Source: Photobacterium aphoticum
Lineage (GTDB): Bacteria; Pseudomonadota; Gammaproteobacteria; Enterobacterales; Vibrionaceae
NCBI RefSeq assembly: GCF_001029435.1
Contig: NZ_LDOV01000037.1
Location: 62,001-126,000 of the forward strand
Length of the DNA stretch: 64,000 nucleotides
Reading direction: 5' to 3'
The notes under the pieces are model-generated. The model made no database searches, was not told the DNA's origin, and saw nothing but the letters and a program-made list of their open reading frames with translations. The number at the start of each line of letters is the position of its first letter. The first letter of the stretch is position 1. The position numbers and the translations under genes are program-made. Below are positions 26,306-35,406 of this stretch, piece after piece.

Positions 26306-27049
26306 TTAACGCTCATCAGCATCTGCTTGCGCGTCATCTTTCTTTTGCCAGTTGCAATCAATGTTCAGCACCAAATCATTGAGGTTGGTTGGGTGAAGCA
26401 TTTTTTCCGGGGCGATATTCAGCAGGCACGCCATTTGCTGGTTATACAATTCCCAGTGATTGATAAGGCATTCATCCATGCTATCAGTTTGGGCTGACCA
26501 GGTTTCTGCAATAAACGGCTTCATACTGGCGGCGGCGTGGCCGTACATCATCAGTTGCCATTTTAAAACGCGAATATCAATCTGTTGCTGAGGAAACTCC
26601 TGATTGAACGGGTCGATTTGATCTTGCACCAACTTTTCAATATTGCCAGAGTTATCAATAAAATAATCAAACAAGGCTTCTTGACGCACCGCATCGGCGA
26701 TCAATTGGATGGCCTGCGGGTGCACAATCATGTGTGCCAGCATGCGCACCACAAAATGATACAGGCGTTGGTTAGACGGAAACGATGGTGAAATGTCGTT
26801 CAGCAGCTGATGCATGTAATGGTGCATGTAAGCTTCAAGGCAATCGCTGATGCTGTGCCAAATCTTCTCTTTGCTGCCAAAGTGATGGCGGATCAAACTG
26901 TGTGATACGCCAGCGCGATCACTGATGTTTCGCAACGAGACACGCTCATACCCCAACTCACAGAACATGTCTGCCGCGACGGTCATGATGTGCAATTTGG
27001 TTTCTTCGGCGGCCTGCGCACTGCGCCGCCCCTGTTTCTTCTCAGTCAT
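26306..27049 (-). CDS. TetR/AcrR family transcriptional regulator
   Basis: 247 residues. The N-terminal TetR helix-turn-helix is clear (about residues 16-62: IMTVAADMFCELGYERVSLRNIS, HSLIRHHFGSKEKIW), followed by an all-helical ligand domain. Its C-terminus (NWQKKDDAQADADER) is hydrophilic. It is divergent from the RND efflux operon beginning at 27279, and a palindrome GTTGATC-N8-GATCAAC lies between them, so it very probably represses that operon and itself until a drug-like ligand binds. The ligand is unknown. Confidence 0.93.
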   Translation of the reverse strand: MTEKKQGRRSAQAAEETKLHIMTVAADMFCELGYERVSLRNISDRAGVSHSLIRHHFGSKEKIWHSISDCLEAYMHHYMHQLLNDISPSFPSNQRLYHFVVRMLAHMIVHPQAIQLIADAVRQEALFDYFIDNSGNIEKLVQDQIDPFNQEFPQQQIDIRVLKWQLMMYGHAAASMKPFIAETWSAQTDSMDECLINHWELYNQQMACLLNIAPEKMLHPTNLNDLVLNIDCNWQKKDDAQADADER

Positions 27050-27179
27050 AACGTTATCTTTTGTTTCCCGCGTCCGTGCTGGCCGCTGGGGAAATAGTGT
27101 ACCTAAATCTGTGATTGACCGTGATCTTTAATCCGATCTTTGTGCAGAAAAATCCTTTATTGTCCACCTGTAAAATATA

Positions 27180-27201
27180 GTTGATCTTCATCGCGATCAA
27201 C
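27180..27201. promoter_or_regulatory. Putative TetR operator
   Basis: GTTGATC (27180-27186) and GATCAAC (27195-27201) form a perfect inverted repeat with eight bases between, in the divergent promoter region of the TetR and RND genes. TetR-family operators are typically palindromes of this size. Confidence 0.5.
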
Positions 27202-27278
27202 ATATACTGCACACCTGTGTAGTAAAACCCTAGAGAGAGCACATTTTGCAGGGACATCCCACCATATTGACCCCTTTC

Positions 27279-28322
27279 ATGCGGGTCGCGGCCTTGGTGC
27301 TGGTCAGCAGCGTACTGACCGGTTGTTTTCAGGCCCAATCAGAACCGTCGCCGGACACGGTAAAACCGGTGAAGTTGTATCAGGTACCGGCGTTAACTGC
27401 GCAGGCGAGCGATGCGTTTCCCGCCCGTGCCGAAGCCTCACAGCGAGCGCAATTGTCGTTTCAGGTACCGGGGGAAATTGACACCCTGACAGTCCGCCTT
27501 GGACAGCATGTGGAAGCCGGTCAGGTACTCGCGAAATTGGATGACACCGATTACCGCTTGGCGTTTGACGCCAAATTGGCGGAGTTCGAGTTAGCCAAAA
27601 GTCAGTTCCAGCGAGCCAAACAACTGTTTGCGAAGAAGTTGATCAGCACTGATGAGTTTGACCGTCACGACACCCGTTACAAAGCGGCGTTGGCGAACTT
27701 AGAGCAAGCGCGAACCGATTTAGAACACACCCTGTTGCGCGCGCCTTTTTCCGGCACCGTGTCACTTAAGCATGTGAATCAGCACCAATTTGTGGGCGCA
27801 AATCAGCCGGTGTTGAATGTGCAAAACGTCGATACCTTGGATTTGAGCTTCAGCTTGCCGGTGTCGTATGTCGAGCAAACCGATGTGGCTTCGCTACAAC
27901 AAGCGATGATCTGGGTGGTGATGGATAACTACGCGGCACAGTCACTGCCGGCCGAGTTTAAAGAGTTATCGACCCGCCCGGATGGCGATACCAACAGTTA
28001 TACCGCCAAAGTGACGGTCTCTCGTCCGGCCGATCGCAACATGCTGTCAGGGATGTCGGCGCAAGTGCATATCGGTAAATCGGCGGCGATGAAAGCGATC
28101 CATTTACCGGCGGGCAGCTGGGTTGAAAAAGACGATCAGCAAGGCACGGTGTGGCAGGTAGATCCGGCCACGGGTGTGGTGAGCGCGTTGTCGCTGACGG
28201 TGAACGCACACGGTGATGTGGTAGGTGGATTGAAACAAGGCATGGTGATTGTTACGGCGGGCGCACAAGAGTTGTTGTCGGGCCAGCAAGTACGCGCATG
28301 GGAACGCGAGGGCGGTATTTAA
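27279..28322 (+). CDS. RND efflux periplasmic adaptor lipoprotein (first of two)
   Basis: 347 residues from ATG 27279; a TTG at 27246 is also open. The signal peptide ends in lipobox LTGC at about residue 16, so the mature protein is a lipid-anchored membrane fusion protein. Domains follow the HlyD/AcrA order: lipoyl half-motif QLSFQVPGEIDTLTVRLGQHVEAGQVLAKLD (shown here in parts), an alpha-helical hairpin (LAEFELAKSQFQRAKQLF to LEQARTDLEHTLLRAP), then the second lipoyl half and beta barrel. It bridges the inner-membrane pump and an outer-membrane channel. Its stop and the next start share one base, so translation is coupled. Confidence 0.92.
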   Translation: MRVAALVLVSSVLTGCFQAQSEPSPDTVKPVKLYQVPALTAQASDAFPARAEASQRAQLSFQVPGEIDTLTVRLGQHVEAGQVLAKLDDTDYRLAFDAKLAEFELAKSQFQRAKQLFAKKLISTDEFDRHDTRYKAALANLEQARTDLEHTLLRAPFSGTVSLKHVNQHQFVGANQPVLNVQNVDTLDLSFSLPVSYVEQTDVASLQQAMIWVVMDNYAAQSLPAEFKELSTRPDGDTNSYTAKVTVSRPADRNMLSGMSAQVHIGKSAAMKAIHLPAGSWVEKDDQQGTVWQVDPATGVVSALSLTVNAHGDVVGGLKQGMVIVTAGAQELLSGQQVRAWEREGGI

Positions 28323-29431
28323 TGAAGCAGATGTCATGGGTGGTGTTGTCATTGGCAATGCTACAAGGCTGCCAGCAAGGCGAGGGGATCACACCGCCGG
28401 CACCGTTAACCGTGTCAACAGTGACGGTGACGGAATCGGTCGCCAGTCAGTACCGCCGTTTTAACGGCCAGGTGGAAGCGGCTGAGCTGACGCCGTTGGC
28501 TTTTCGCGTGGAAGGGGAGCTGAAGCAGATCACGGTACGTACCGGTCAGCGCGTGACGCAAGGCCAGACGCTGGCGGTGTTGGATGCGGATAAGTTCGAC
28601 CAACAATTGCGTGATGCCAAGGTGCAGTTTGAGTTGGCGACCAAGCAGTTGCAGCGTGGTCGTGAGTTGCACAGCCGCAACATGGTGTCGAATGCGGAAT
28701 TGGATGAGTTGATTGCCAATCAGCGTCTGACCCAAGTGCAGTATGCCTCGGCCAAAGCGCGTGTCGGTTATACCCATTTAACAGCGCCGTTCAATGGCGT
28801 GGTGGCAGAGGTGCCAAAAGAAGCCTTTGAAGCGGTGACGCCGGGTGAGACGGTGGTGAGCCTGTATCAGGATGATCGCGTCTACATCAATATTCCGGTG
28901 TCTGACACCGTGATTGCCATGATCAACCCACAAGTACGTGGGCGCGGTTATCAGCCGATGGCGTATTTTGGTGCCGAGCAAACCGGTTATCCGGTGTCGT
29001 ACCGCGAGCACACCAGCGAGTTAGCACCACAAAGTCAGACCTACCGTATGTGGTTTGATATGCCGCAACGGGAGCCAGCCATTTTGCCGGGCACCAGTGT
29101 GACCTTGAATGTGGACATGACGGCAGCAGGCTTGAGTACTCAGCAAGGGTATGTGTTGCCGTTGCTTGCACTGGATGCCGGTCAGCAAGCCGGCCAGTTC
29201 TTTGTCTGGAAATGGGTTGATGGCGAAGTGCAGCGTGTGGCAGTACAGGTTGAGAAAATTAACAGCCAAGGTGCGATTGTCAGCCGGGGTGTTGAGCAAG
29301 GCGATCGTCTGGTGACCTCCAGCTTGCGCAAATTGCGTGACGGGATGGCGGTGGCACTACAGCCTACTGCCTCATCGTTCACAGCATCAGAAAAACAACA
29401 GATGAATACCGTCACGGAGTCTGCACAGTGA
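28322..29431 (+). CDS. RND efflux periplasmic adaptor lipoprotein (second of two)
   Basis: 369 residues from ATG 28322, overlapping the previous stop by one base. Lipobox LQGC sits at about residue 17. Adaptor features recur: GELKQITVRTGQRVTQGQTLAVLD, a helical hairpin (VQFELATKQLQRGRELHS to VQYASAKARVGYTHLTAP), and a beta-barrel with membrane-proximal domain. Two different adaptors in one operon recall TriAB of Pseudomonas TriABC and VexIJ of Vibrio cholerae VexIJK, where both are needed. The C-terminal 20 residues are polar and extended. It overlaps the next start by four bases (GTGA). Confidence 0.92.
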   Translation: MKQMSWVVLSLAMLQGCQQGEGITPPAPLTVSTVTVTESVASQYRRFNGQVEAAELTPLAFRVEGELKQITVRTGQRVTQGQTLAVLDADKFDQQLRDAKVQFELATKQLQRGRELHSRNMVSNAELDELIANQRLTQVQYASAKARVGYTHLTAPFNGVVAEVPKEAFEAVTPGETVVSLYQDDRVYINIPVSDTVIAMINPQVRGRGYQPMAYFGAEQTGYPVSYREHTSELAPQSQTYRMWFDMPQREPAILPGTSVTLNVDMTAAGLSTQQGYVLPLLALDAGQQAGQFFVWKWVDGEVQRVAVQVEKINSQGAIVSRGVEQGDRLVTSSLRKLRDGMAVALQPTASSFTASEKQQMNTVTESAQ

Positions 29432-29694
29432 ATCAACAACCGAAGCGTCATGGTGGCCTGATGGTGTTGCGATGGGGCATCGGCTTTGTGGTGACCGTGT
29501 TGGGGTTAATGATGATCAGCGAACTGGGACAATTTCTGGTTTGGCAGTTAGTAGGACAGTTAATGGGTGAAAATGTGCAGTATTGGGATGTAACGTTACT
29601 GCCGGCCACATGGCATGCCGGTAGTCAATCCTCAATCCAATTGGGCGGCGGGATGTTGACCTCGGCGTGGGTACTCATGGAGAGCGTGCAGTGA
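29428..29694 (+). CDS. Small membrane protein inside the RND operon, unknown function
   Basis: 88 residues from GTG 29428. One long hydrophobic segment (about residues 12-45: LRWGIGFVVTVLGLMMISEL, then FLVWQLVGQLMG) is followed by a periplasmic or polar tail. It overlaps both neighbours by four bases (GTGA junctions), so it is made at a fixed ratio with the adaptor and pump. It may be an accessory subunit like AcrZ of AcrB, but no sequence likeness is claimed. The family is not recognised. Confidence 0.72.
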   Translation: MNQQPKRHGGLMVLRWGIGFVVTVLGLMMISELGQFLVWQLVGQLMGENVQYWDVTLLPATWHAGSQSSIQLGGGMLTSAWVLMESVQ

Positions 29695-32600
29695 GTATTG
29701 CGGAATATTCAATTAAAAACAAAGTCATCAGTTGGCTATTTCTCATCATCTTAACGGTAGGCGGGATCAGCTCCTTCTTTGAGTTAGGCCGTTTGGAAGA
29801 TCCGGCGTTTACCATTAAAGATGCGATGATCATTGCCACGTACCCGGGGGCGACCTCGACGGAAGTGGAAGAAGAGCTGACGTATCCGATCGAAAAAGCG
29901 GTACGCCAGTTGCCGTATATCGACAAGGTGACCTCGACCTCCTCAGCGGGCATGACACAAATCATGGTCAGCATGGAGATGATTTACGGGCCGGACGAAC
30001 TGCCGCAGATCTGGGATGAAATGCGCCGTAAAGTGAACGATCTCAAGCCGATGCTACCGGCCGGGGTGAATTCACTGCAAATCATCGACGACTTCGGTGA
30101 TGTGTACGGCGTGATGTACATGCTGACCGGTAAAGGCTATTCCTACGATGAGCTGAAACAATACGCGGACTACCTGATCCGTGAATTGGACTTGGTGGAA
30201 GGCGTGGGCAAGGTGAGCATTGCCGGCCAGCAGCAGGAGCAGATTTTTGTTGAGATCTCGTTGGAGCGCATGGCGGCACTGAATCTTGATATGAACACCG
30301 TGGTGGGCTTGCTCAATCAGCAAAACAGCGTGCAATCTGCCGGTGAAATCATGATCAACGGGCAGAGCCTGGTGATCCGCCCGAACGGGACCATGAACAG
30401 TGTCGAAGCGGTTGAGAACCTGGTGATCCACGGCCGTGATACCGGTAATCTGATCCGCCTGAAAGACGTGGCAACCGTCACCCGTGGTGTGCAGGAAAAA
30501 CCGGGCAATGTGGTGTTGTTCAATGGTGAGCCGGCAATTAACCTAGGGATTGCCTTTGCCGACGGCGTGAACGTGGTGGAAGTGGGGCAGCGTGTGGATG
30601 CCCGTTTGGCTGAGTTGGAAAGCTTTAAACCAGCTGGTATTACCCTGAACAACTTCTACAACCAAGCGCAGGAAGTGGACAAGTCAGTCAAAGACTTCAT
30701 CATCAGTTTGGGTGAAGCGGTGGCGATCGTGATTGTGGTGCTGCTGTTTGCGATGGGCTTGCGCAGTGGCCTGATCATTGGTGCCGTGTTGCTGCTGACC
30801 GTGTTCGGTACGTTCATTTTGATGAAGATGAACAACATCGAACTGCACCGCATCTCGCTCGGCGCATTGATCATTGCACTGGGGATGTTGGTGGATAACG
30901 CCATTGTCGTTGTTGAAGGTATTCTGGTGGGGATCAAACGGGGTCGCACCAAAATTCAGGCAGCGGTCGATATTACCAAGCAAACGCAATGGCCACTGCT
31001 GGGCGCAACTGTGATTGCGATTACCGCGTTCGCCCCGATTGGTCTGTCGCAGGACGCCACCGGTGAGTTCATGGGCTCATTGTTCTGGGTGCTGTGTTAC
31101 TCCTTGTTCTTGAGCTGGATCACCGCGCTGACGTTAACGCCGTTCCTGGCTGATCTGCTGTTGAAAGACGGTGATAACACGCAGGGCGAAGGGGATGAAG
31201 ATGAAGCTTACAAAGGCGCGCTGTTTACCCTGTTTGGTGCCACGCTGAAGTTTGCCCTGCGTTTTCGTTGGATGACCATGGCCAGCATGTTGGCCTTGTT
31301 AGTGGCGGCGGTGGTGGCCTTTGGGCATGTGAAACAGTCGTTCTTCCCGCCGTCTAACACGCCGATGTTCTATGTGGACATGTGGATGCCGGAAGGGACG
31401 GATATTCGTGAAACTATGCGCCAGACGGAGCAGGTCGAGCAGTTTATTCGCGAGCAAGACAACGTGGCATTTGTCACCGCGTCAGTGGGTCAGGGGTTGC
31501 AGCGTTTTGCACTGACTTACCAGCCAGAGAAAAGCTACGAAGCGTACGCCCAGTTGCAGGTGCGTACAACGGATCGCGACAACATGTTTGTGTTGTTGCA
31601 TCACTTGGATGAGACCTTGTCAGCGCGCTTTGCGTTGCCGACCTTCCAGTTCAAGCTGATGGAGTTTGGTCCGTCACCGGCATCTAAAATTGAAGCGCGG
31701 ATCAGCGGGCCGGATCCTCAGGTGTTGCGTGATTTGGCGACGCAGGTGGAAAACATTCTGCTGACTGATCCAGGGGCGCGTAATGTGCGTCACGACTGGC
31801 GTGAGCGCACTAAGGTGCTGGTGCCGCAGTTCAATGAAACTAAAGCGCGCCGTTTAGGGATCTCAAAAGAAGATCTGTCACAGACCCTGCAAATGGCGTA
31901 CGGCGGCAGCACCATTGGTGTATTGCGTGACGGGACACAGATGCTACCGATCATTGCCCGCTTGCCAGAAAACGAGCGTGTGGATTTCAACAGCGTACAG
32001 AACCTGAAGTTGTGGAGTCCGGTCCAGCAGGCTTATGTGCCGATTGAGCAAGTGATCGACGGCATTGATTTGGCGTGGGAAGAGCCACTGGTACAACGTC
32101 GTGATCGTAAGCGCACACTTACCGTGCTGGCCGACCATAACGTGTTGGGCGATGAAACCGCAGCCAGTCTGTTTGCCCGCGTGAAACCGTTGGTGGAAGC
32201 GCTGCCATTGCCGCCGGGTTACAGCCTGTCGTGGGGCGGTGAGTATGAGTCATCCAAAGACGCGCAAGAGTCGATGATGAGCTCGATGCCAATGGGTTAC
32301 TTACTGATGTTCGTGATCACCATCTTCCTGTTTAATTCGGTGAAGAAGTCGCTGGTGATTTGGGCCACGGTCCCGCTGTCGATCATCGGTGTGGCGATTG
32401 GCTTGCTGGTGACCAATGTGCCATTTAGCTTTACCGCGCTGTTGGGCTTGTTGAGTTTGAGCGGGATGATTTTGAAAAATGGCATTGTGCTGTTGGATCA
32501 AATCAACATCGAACTGGAACAGGGCAAAGCGCCGTACGATGCGATTGTGCACAGTGCGATCAGCCGTGTGCGTCCGGTGAGTATGGCGGCCTTGACCACC

Positions 32601-32765
32601 ATTTTGGGGATGATCCCGCTGGTGTTTGATGCCTTCTTTGATTCCTTAGCGATCACCATCATGGCGGGCTTAGGCTTTGCCACAGTACTGACGCTGATTG
32701 TGGTGCCGGTTCTGTTTGCGTTGTTCTTTAATGTGAAAGCGCCAACCGGTGACGCGACGGTGTAA
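29691..32765 (+). CDS. RND family efflux pump, inner-membrane permease
   Basis: 1024 residues from GTG 29691, overlapping the small membrane gene by four bases. Twelve hydrophobic helices and two large periplasmic loops fit AcrB-like proton antiporters. The proton-relay segment of helix 4 reads LGMLVDNAIVVVEG, with Asp followed by Asn where AcrB has two aspartates. The helix 11 region LLSLSGMILKNGIVLLDQIN keeps the relay lysine. No outer-membrane factor is in the operon, so it probably uses a TolC encoded elsewhere. Substrates are unknown; the order adaptor-adaptor-small protein-pump and a divergent TetR suggest inducible export of toxic hydrophobic compounds. Confidence 0.95.
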   Translation: MSIAEYSIKNKVISWLFLIILTVGGISSFFELGRLEDPAFTIKDAMIIATYPGATSTEVEEELTYPIEKAVRQLPYIDKVTSTSSAGMTQIMVSMEMIYGPDELPQIWDEMRRKVNDLKPMLPAGVNSLQIIDDFGDVYGVMYMLTGKGYSYDELKQYADYLIRELDLVEGVGKVSIAGQQQEQIFVEISLERMAALNLDMNTVVGLLNQQNSVQSAGEIMINGQSLVIRPNGTMNSVEAVENLVIHGRDTGNLIRLKDVATVTRGVQEKPGNVVLFNGEPAINLGIAFADGVNVVEVGQRVDARLAELESFKPAGITLNNFYNQAQEVDKSVKDFIISLGEAVAIVIVVLLFAMGLRSGLIIGAVLLLTVFGTFILMKMNNIELHRISLGALIIALGMLVDNAIVVVEGILVGIKRGRTKIQAAVDITKQTQWPLLGATVIAITAFAPIGLSQDATGEFMGSLFWVLCYSLFLSWITALTLTPFLADLLLKDGDNTQGEGDEDEAYKGALFTLFGATLKFALRFRWMTMASMLALLVAAVVAFGHVKQSFFPPSNTPMFYVDMWMPEGTDIRETMRQTEQVEQFIREQDNVAFVTASVGQGLQRFALTYQPEKSYEAYAQLQVRTTDRDNMFVLLHHLDETLSARFALPTFQFKLMEFGPSPASKIEARISGPDPQVLRDLATQVENILLTDPGARNVRHDWRERTKVLVPQFNETKARRLGISKEDLSQTLQMAYGGSTIGVLRDGTQMLPIIARLPENERVDFNSVQNLKLWSPVQQAYVPIEQVIDGIDLAWEEPLVQRRDRKRTLTVLADHNVLGDETAASLFARVKPLVEALPLPPGYSLSWGGEYESSKDAQESMMSSMPMGYLLMFVITIFLFNSVKKSLVIWATVPLSIIGVAIGLLVTNVPFSFTALLGLLSLSGMILKNGIVLLDQINIELEQGKAPYDAIVHSAISRVRPVSMAALTTILGMIPLVFDAFFDSLAITIMAGLGFATVLTLIVVPVLFALFFNVKAPTGDATV

Positions 32766-32793
32766 TCGCACGATTATTACCACAAGAAAGACT

Positions 32794-32833
32794 AAAGCCC
32801 CAAGCAACCGAATGGTCGCTTGGGGCTTTTTTG
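32794..32833 (+). terminator. Terminator of the RND operon
   Basis: AAAGCCCCAAGC (32794-32805) pairs with GCTTGGGGCTTT (32818-32829), ending in a T-run to 32832. Confidence 0.94.
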
Positions 32834-32856
32834 TGGGTCGCGTTCAGCGTGAGTGG

Positions 32857-33591
32857 TTACTGACGAAAGAACAACTGACTAAATGGATTGAGCAAGGTCG
32901 CCAGCCCAGAGGTAAAGTGCAGTGGTGCATCAAGTAAGGTGAGGCACAAACAGTCTTGCCCTTCATGGGTGCGCGGGACGTGTTTGTCAGTGGCAGTTTG
33001 CACCACAAAATCCCCCGCGCGGTAAGTGCCGTTTTCATCATGAAACTCACCGGCGAGTACCAGTGTGATTTCCTGTCCCTGATGGGTATGTTCAGGCAAT
33101 GCACTGTTACTGTCCATGTAGATGAAATTCATTTTGCTATTGCCGCCCACCGCAACGTGAGCGCGCTTGATGTTACCGGGCAATTTGCTCCATGGACCAA
33201 TGTGCTCGTGGTGACGTTGCAAGGCGCGCGGCAACGTGTAGGCTTGGTCGCCCAAGGTCAGCGTGCGTGTTTCCTCATCAAGAGCGCTGTCATTCATGGC
33301 CTCGTCCGCTATGTCTTGCGTCATAATATTTGCCATCATGGCTTGCAACTCGGCCGGCAACGTATCAGAGGCAGGCGGGTGGACAAAGGCAGCCGCTCTC
33401 ATATCGACCTCTACATCGGTATCTTGCAGTGCAATATCAGCCTGCAGCGTTTCTAATTTCGCCACACGCTCACGGCAGTGCGGGCAAAATTCAAGGTGCG
33501 TGCTGATCATAATGCTGGACGCGGGATCAAGATCGCCAGAGGCAAAGAGGGTGAGTGCCTCATCATTTGGGTGCAAACGGACTTTAGTCAT
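32857..33591 (-). CDS. chrR: ChrR family zinc-binding anti-sigma factor with cupin domain
   Basis: 244 residues from ATG 33591, which has GGAGG seven bases upstream. The N-terminal anti-sigma domain has the zinc ligands of the ZAS type: His in STHLEFCPHCRE with the two cysteines CPHC. From about residue 125 a cupin domain follows (LPEHTHQGQEITLVLAGEF, HVPRTHEGQDCLCLTL), the second module of ChrR. In Rhodobacter, ChrR holds the ECF sigma factor inactive and releases it on singlet oxygen. The gene overlaps the sigma-factor gene by eight bases, which keeps the two proteins in balance. Confidence 0.93.
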   Translation of the reverse strand: MTKVRLHPNDEALTLFASGDLDPASSIMISTHLEFCPHCRERVAKLETLQADIALQDTDVEVDMRAAAFVHPPASDTLPAELQAMMANIMTQDIADEAMNDSALDEETRTLTLGDQAYTLPRALQRHHEHIGPWSKLPGNIKRAHVAVGGNSKMNFIYMDSNSALPEHTHQGQEITLVLAGEFHDENGTYRAGDFVVQTATDKHVPRTHEGQDCLCLTLLDAPLHFTSGLATLLNPFSQLFFRQ

Positions 33592-34153
33592 CAAGGGCCT
33601 CCTTCATTTTCTGTAGCGCTAAACGCAGACGACTTTTCACCGTGCCCAACGGCACACCTATCGCATCGGCCACATCTTGGTGTGAGGCGCCCTGTAAGCA
33701 AACCATGCGTACAATGTCCGCCTGTGCGGGGGGAAGGGTATTGATCAATTCGTCCAGTTCCTGACTGACAATGGCTTCAAACTCAAGGGGGAGTTTTTCT
33801 GCATCACGCTCTTCGTGAAGGACGGGCCACAGGTCATCCCCTTGCACCCAATCTTGTTGATGCTTGGTTTTGCGTAACAAATCGAATTTTACGTTACGGG
33901 CCACAGAATAAATCCATGTCAGTGCCGCGCCCTTTGAGGGTTCATACAGATGTGCTTTCAGCCACACTTTAAGCATGGTTTCCTGAACCACCTCCATCGC
34001 CATTGATTCATCCCGCAACTGCTTGCGAGAAAAGTTTAATAATTTAGGGGCGACGTGCGTAAACAGCGTCTCGTAGCTTTTGCGGCAGCGAGACTGTGCA
34101 ATGTTAGATAAAAGCGCTGCGACATCCAGCGTCGGTGCAGTATTTGTGATCAT
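33584..34153 (-). CDS. rpoE: ECF sigma factor (RpoE/ECF11-like, ChrR partner)
   Basis: 189 residues from ATG 34153 (AAGGAG only three bases upstream); ATG 34201 would add 16 residues and is an alternative. Region 2 is seen as YETLFTHVAPKLLNFSRKQL and MEVVQETMLKVWLKA, with GAALTWIYSVARNVKFDLLRK as region 2.4. Region 4 is LINTLPPAQADIVRMVCLQGASHQDVADAIGVPLGTVKSRL. Paired with a ChrR anti-sigma, it most likely drives a singlet-oxygen or photo-oxidative stress regulon. A TGATCC-N17-CGTA element upstream of the DUF4397 gene at 35407 fits the promoter type reported for this sigma group. Confidence 0.93.
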   Translation of the reverse strand: MITNTAPTLDVAALLSNIAQSRCRKSYETLFTHVAPKLLNFSRKQLRDESMAMEVVQETMLKVWLKAHLYEPSKGAALTWIYSVARNVKFDLLRKTKHQQDWVQGDDLWPVLHEERDAEKLPLEFEAIVSQELDELINTLPPAQADIVRMVCLQGASHQDVADAIGVPLGTVKSRLRLALQKMKEALDD

Positions 34154-34234
34154 AGACTCCTTGCCGTTCGCGGAGCGTATCTCGGGACATATTATGTTCA
34201 TTTCTCTCTCTGCAAGCATGGGGTCGATGTGCAA

Positions 34235-34951
34235 TTAACGCAATGGCTGAACAGAAAGATCACTATGTCGAATGATTTTTTTTATGTAACGCATGCAAAG
34301 CAGCGGGGTGGGATGCTTGAGTAAGCGTTGCTTGGTGGCAAGAGAAATCGGCAAGATTTCCAGCCACCGCCAGCAAATCCAGTGGGGGGGATAAGTCATG
34401 GGGAAGGCTTGATGGTCATCGGGCAGGCTTCGTCCCTGCGCTTGCCAACTTTGCAGCAGGCGAGTGACTAACACATCGTGTGTATCCAGCGCCGGCAGCG
34501 GTGACGCCGGTGATCCCAGAGTTGCCTGAGACCAAAGCGCAATGGTCTCGCCCTGCAGGCGGGTCGTCGAGGCATAAGCGGCATCGTGATGCAGGATCCC
34601 TTCTGCCTGAATATGAAGATTAAGGACGATTTGCCGATCACTGAGCCAGTCCACCGCATCGATGTGCGCCAGCATCATAATATCCCCCTTAGCCATGGCA
34701 ACGGTGCCGCATTTGTCTTGCATCACCAGCCATATCCCGCCCGCCCGTAACCCGTCGGCAATGGTCTGGGTGAAGCGTAGCCCGCTTCCTTTAATGACTA
34801 ACTGGCTCATCGGCATGCCGTGCTCGGTCGTGAGCAGATAAGGCAGCGTTTGTGGCTGCGTATTCATTGCATTCAATTTTGCCGGCTCTGGAAGGCCGGG
34901 ATCCACGTTTGTCGGTGAATGCGTCTGTCTGTGGTGAGAGTCATGATACAC
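34235..34951 (-). CDS. LON substrate-binding-domain-like protein upstream of rpoE-chrR
   Basis: 238 residues from TTG 34951, chosen because AAGGAG lies four to five bases upstream and no other start has such a site; ATG 34867 is an alternative. The segment TLPYLLTTEHGMPMSQLVIKGS, then CGTVAMAKGDIMMLAHIDAV and LHIQAEGILHH resembles the stand-alone LON N-terminal domain (PF02190), a beta-rich protein-binding fold, but the likeness is moderate. The C-terminal part ends in a basic stretch (RYIKKIIRHSDLS). It precedes the sigma-factor gene by 81 bases on the same strand, so it probably belongs to that stress operon. The function is unknown. Confidence 0.62.
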   Translation of the reverse strand: MYHDSHHRQTHSPTNVDPGLPEPAKLNAMNTQPQTLPYLLTTEHGMPMSQLVIKGSGLRFTQTIADGLRAGGIWLVMQDKCGTVAMAKGDIMMLAHIDAVDWLSDRQIVLNLHIQAEGILHHDAAYASTTRLQGETIALWSQATLGSPASPLPALDTHDVLVTRLLQSWQAQGRSLPDDHQAFPMTYPPHWICWRWLEILPISLATKQRLLKHPTPLLCMRYIKKIIRHSDLSVQPLR

Positions 34952-35406
34952 AAGTTACTCCTTTTTCTTTGCTTTACGGCGCAAAGCCCATTTTGGATGT
35001 GTGTCCCTGGCGTGAGTTCTGATTGTGTGTCATCCGGTGTGCGTCACCCGGTGTGTCTATCTGGTGGGCTGGTAGACGTCTTTCATCGCGTTTTACGTCT
35101 GTATCTGCAAGGCGCCGATATAAGAAATGGATCTATATCAGAAAAGAGAAATGTCAAATGTCATTGATCCAAATTTGTCGGTACTGGCGTACCTATCCTC
35201 AGATTCCAACATGACACCCTGAGCACGAGGCTTCAGATACCGAGTCAATAATGGAACGCGATAGAACACAATATGAAGAAAACACAAGAATGACACGAGG
35301 CAATACCCAAGCTGTACCCGACAACCCAATCCCTGTTTCATAGGCGGCAATACCTGATTGAATGGCATAACAGCTGGCTGTGAAACAAAAGAATGAGGAC
35401 ACCCTT
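34952..35406. other. Divergent regulatory region between the LON/rpoE operon and the DUF4397 gene
   Basis: 455 bases with no convincing gene. It holds the TGATCC-N17-CGTA element described separately and direct GGTGTG-type runs (35030-35065) of no clear meaning. Confidence 0.45.
35165..35191 (+). promoter_or_regulatory. Putative ECF11-type promoter
   Basis: TGATCC (35165-35170) and CGTA (35188-35191) are separated by 17 bases. This pair is the kind reported for RpoE/ChrR-controlled promoters. It points toward the DUF4397 lipoprotein gene, leaving a leader of about 210 bases. Confidence 0.5.
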
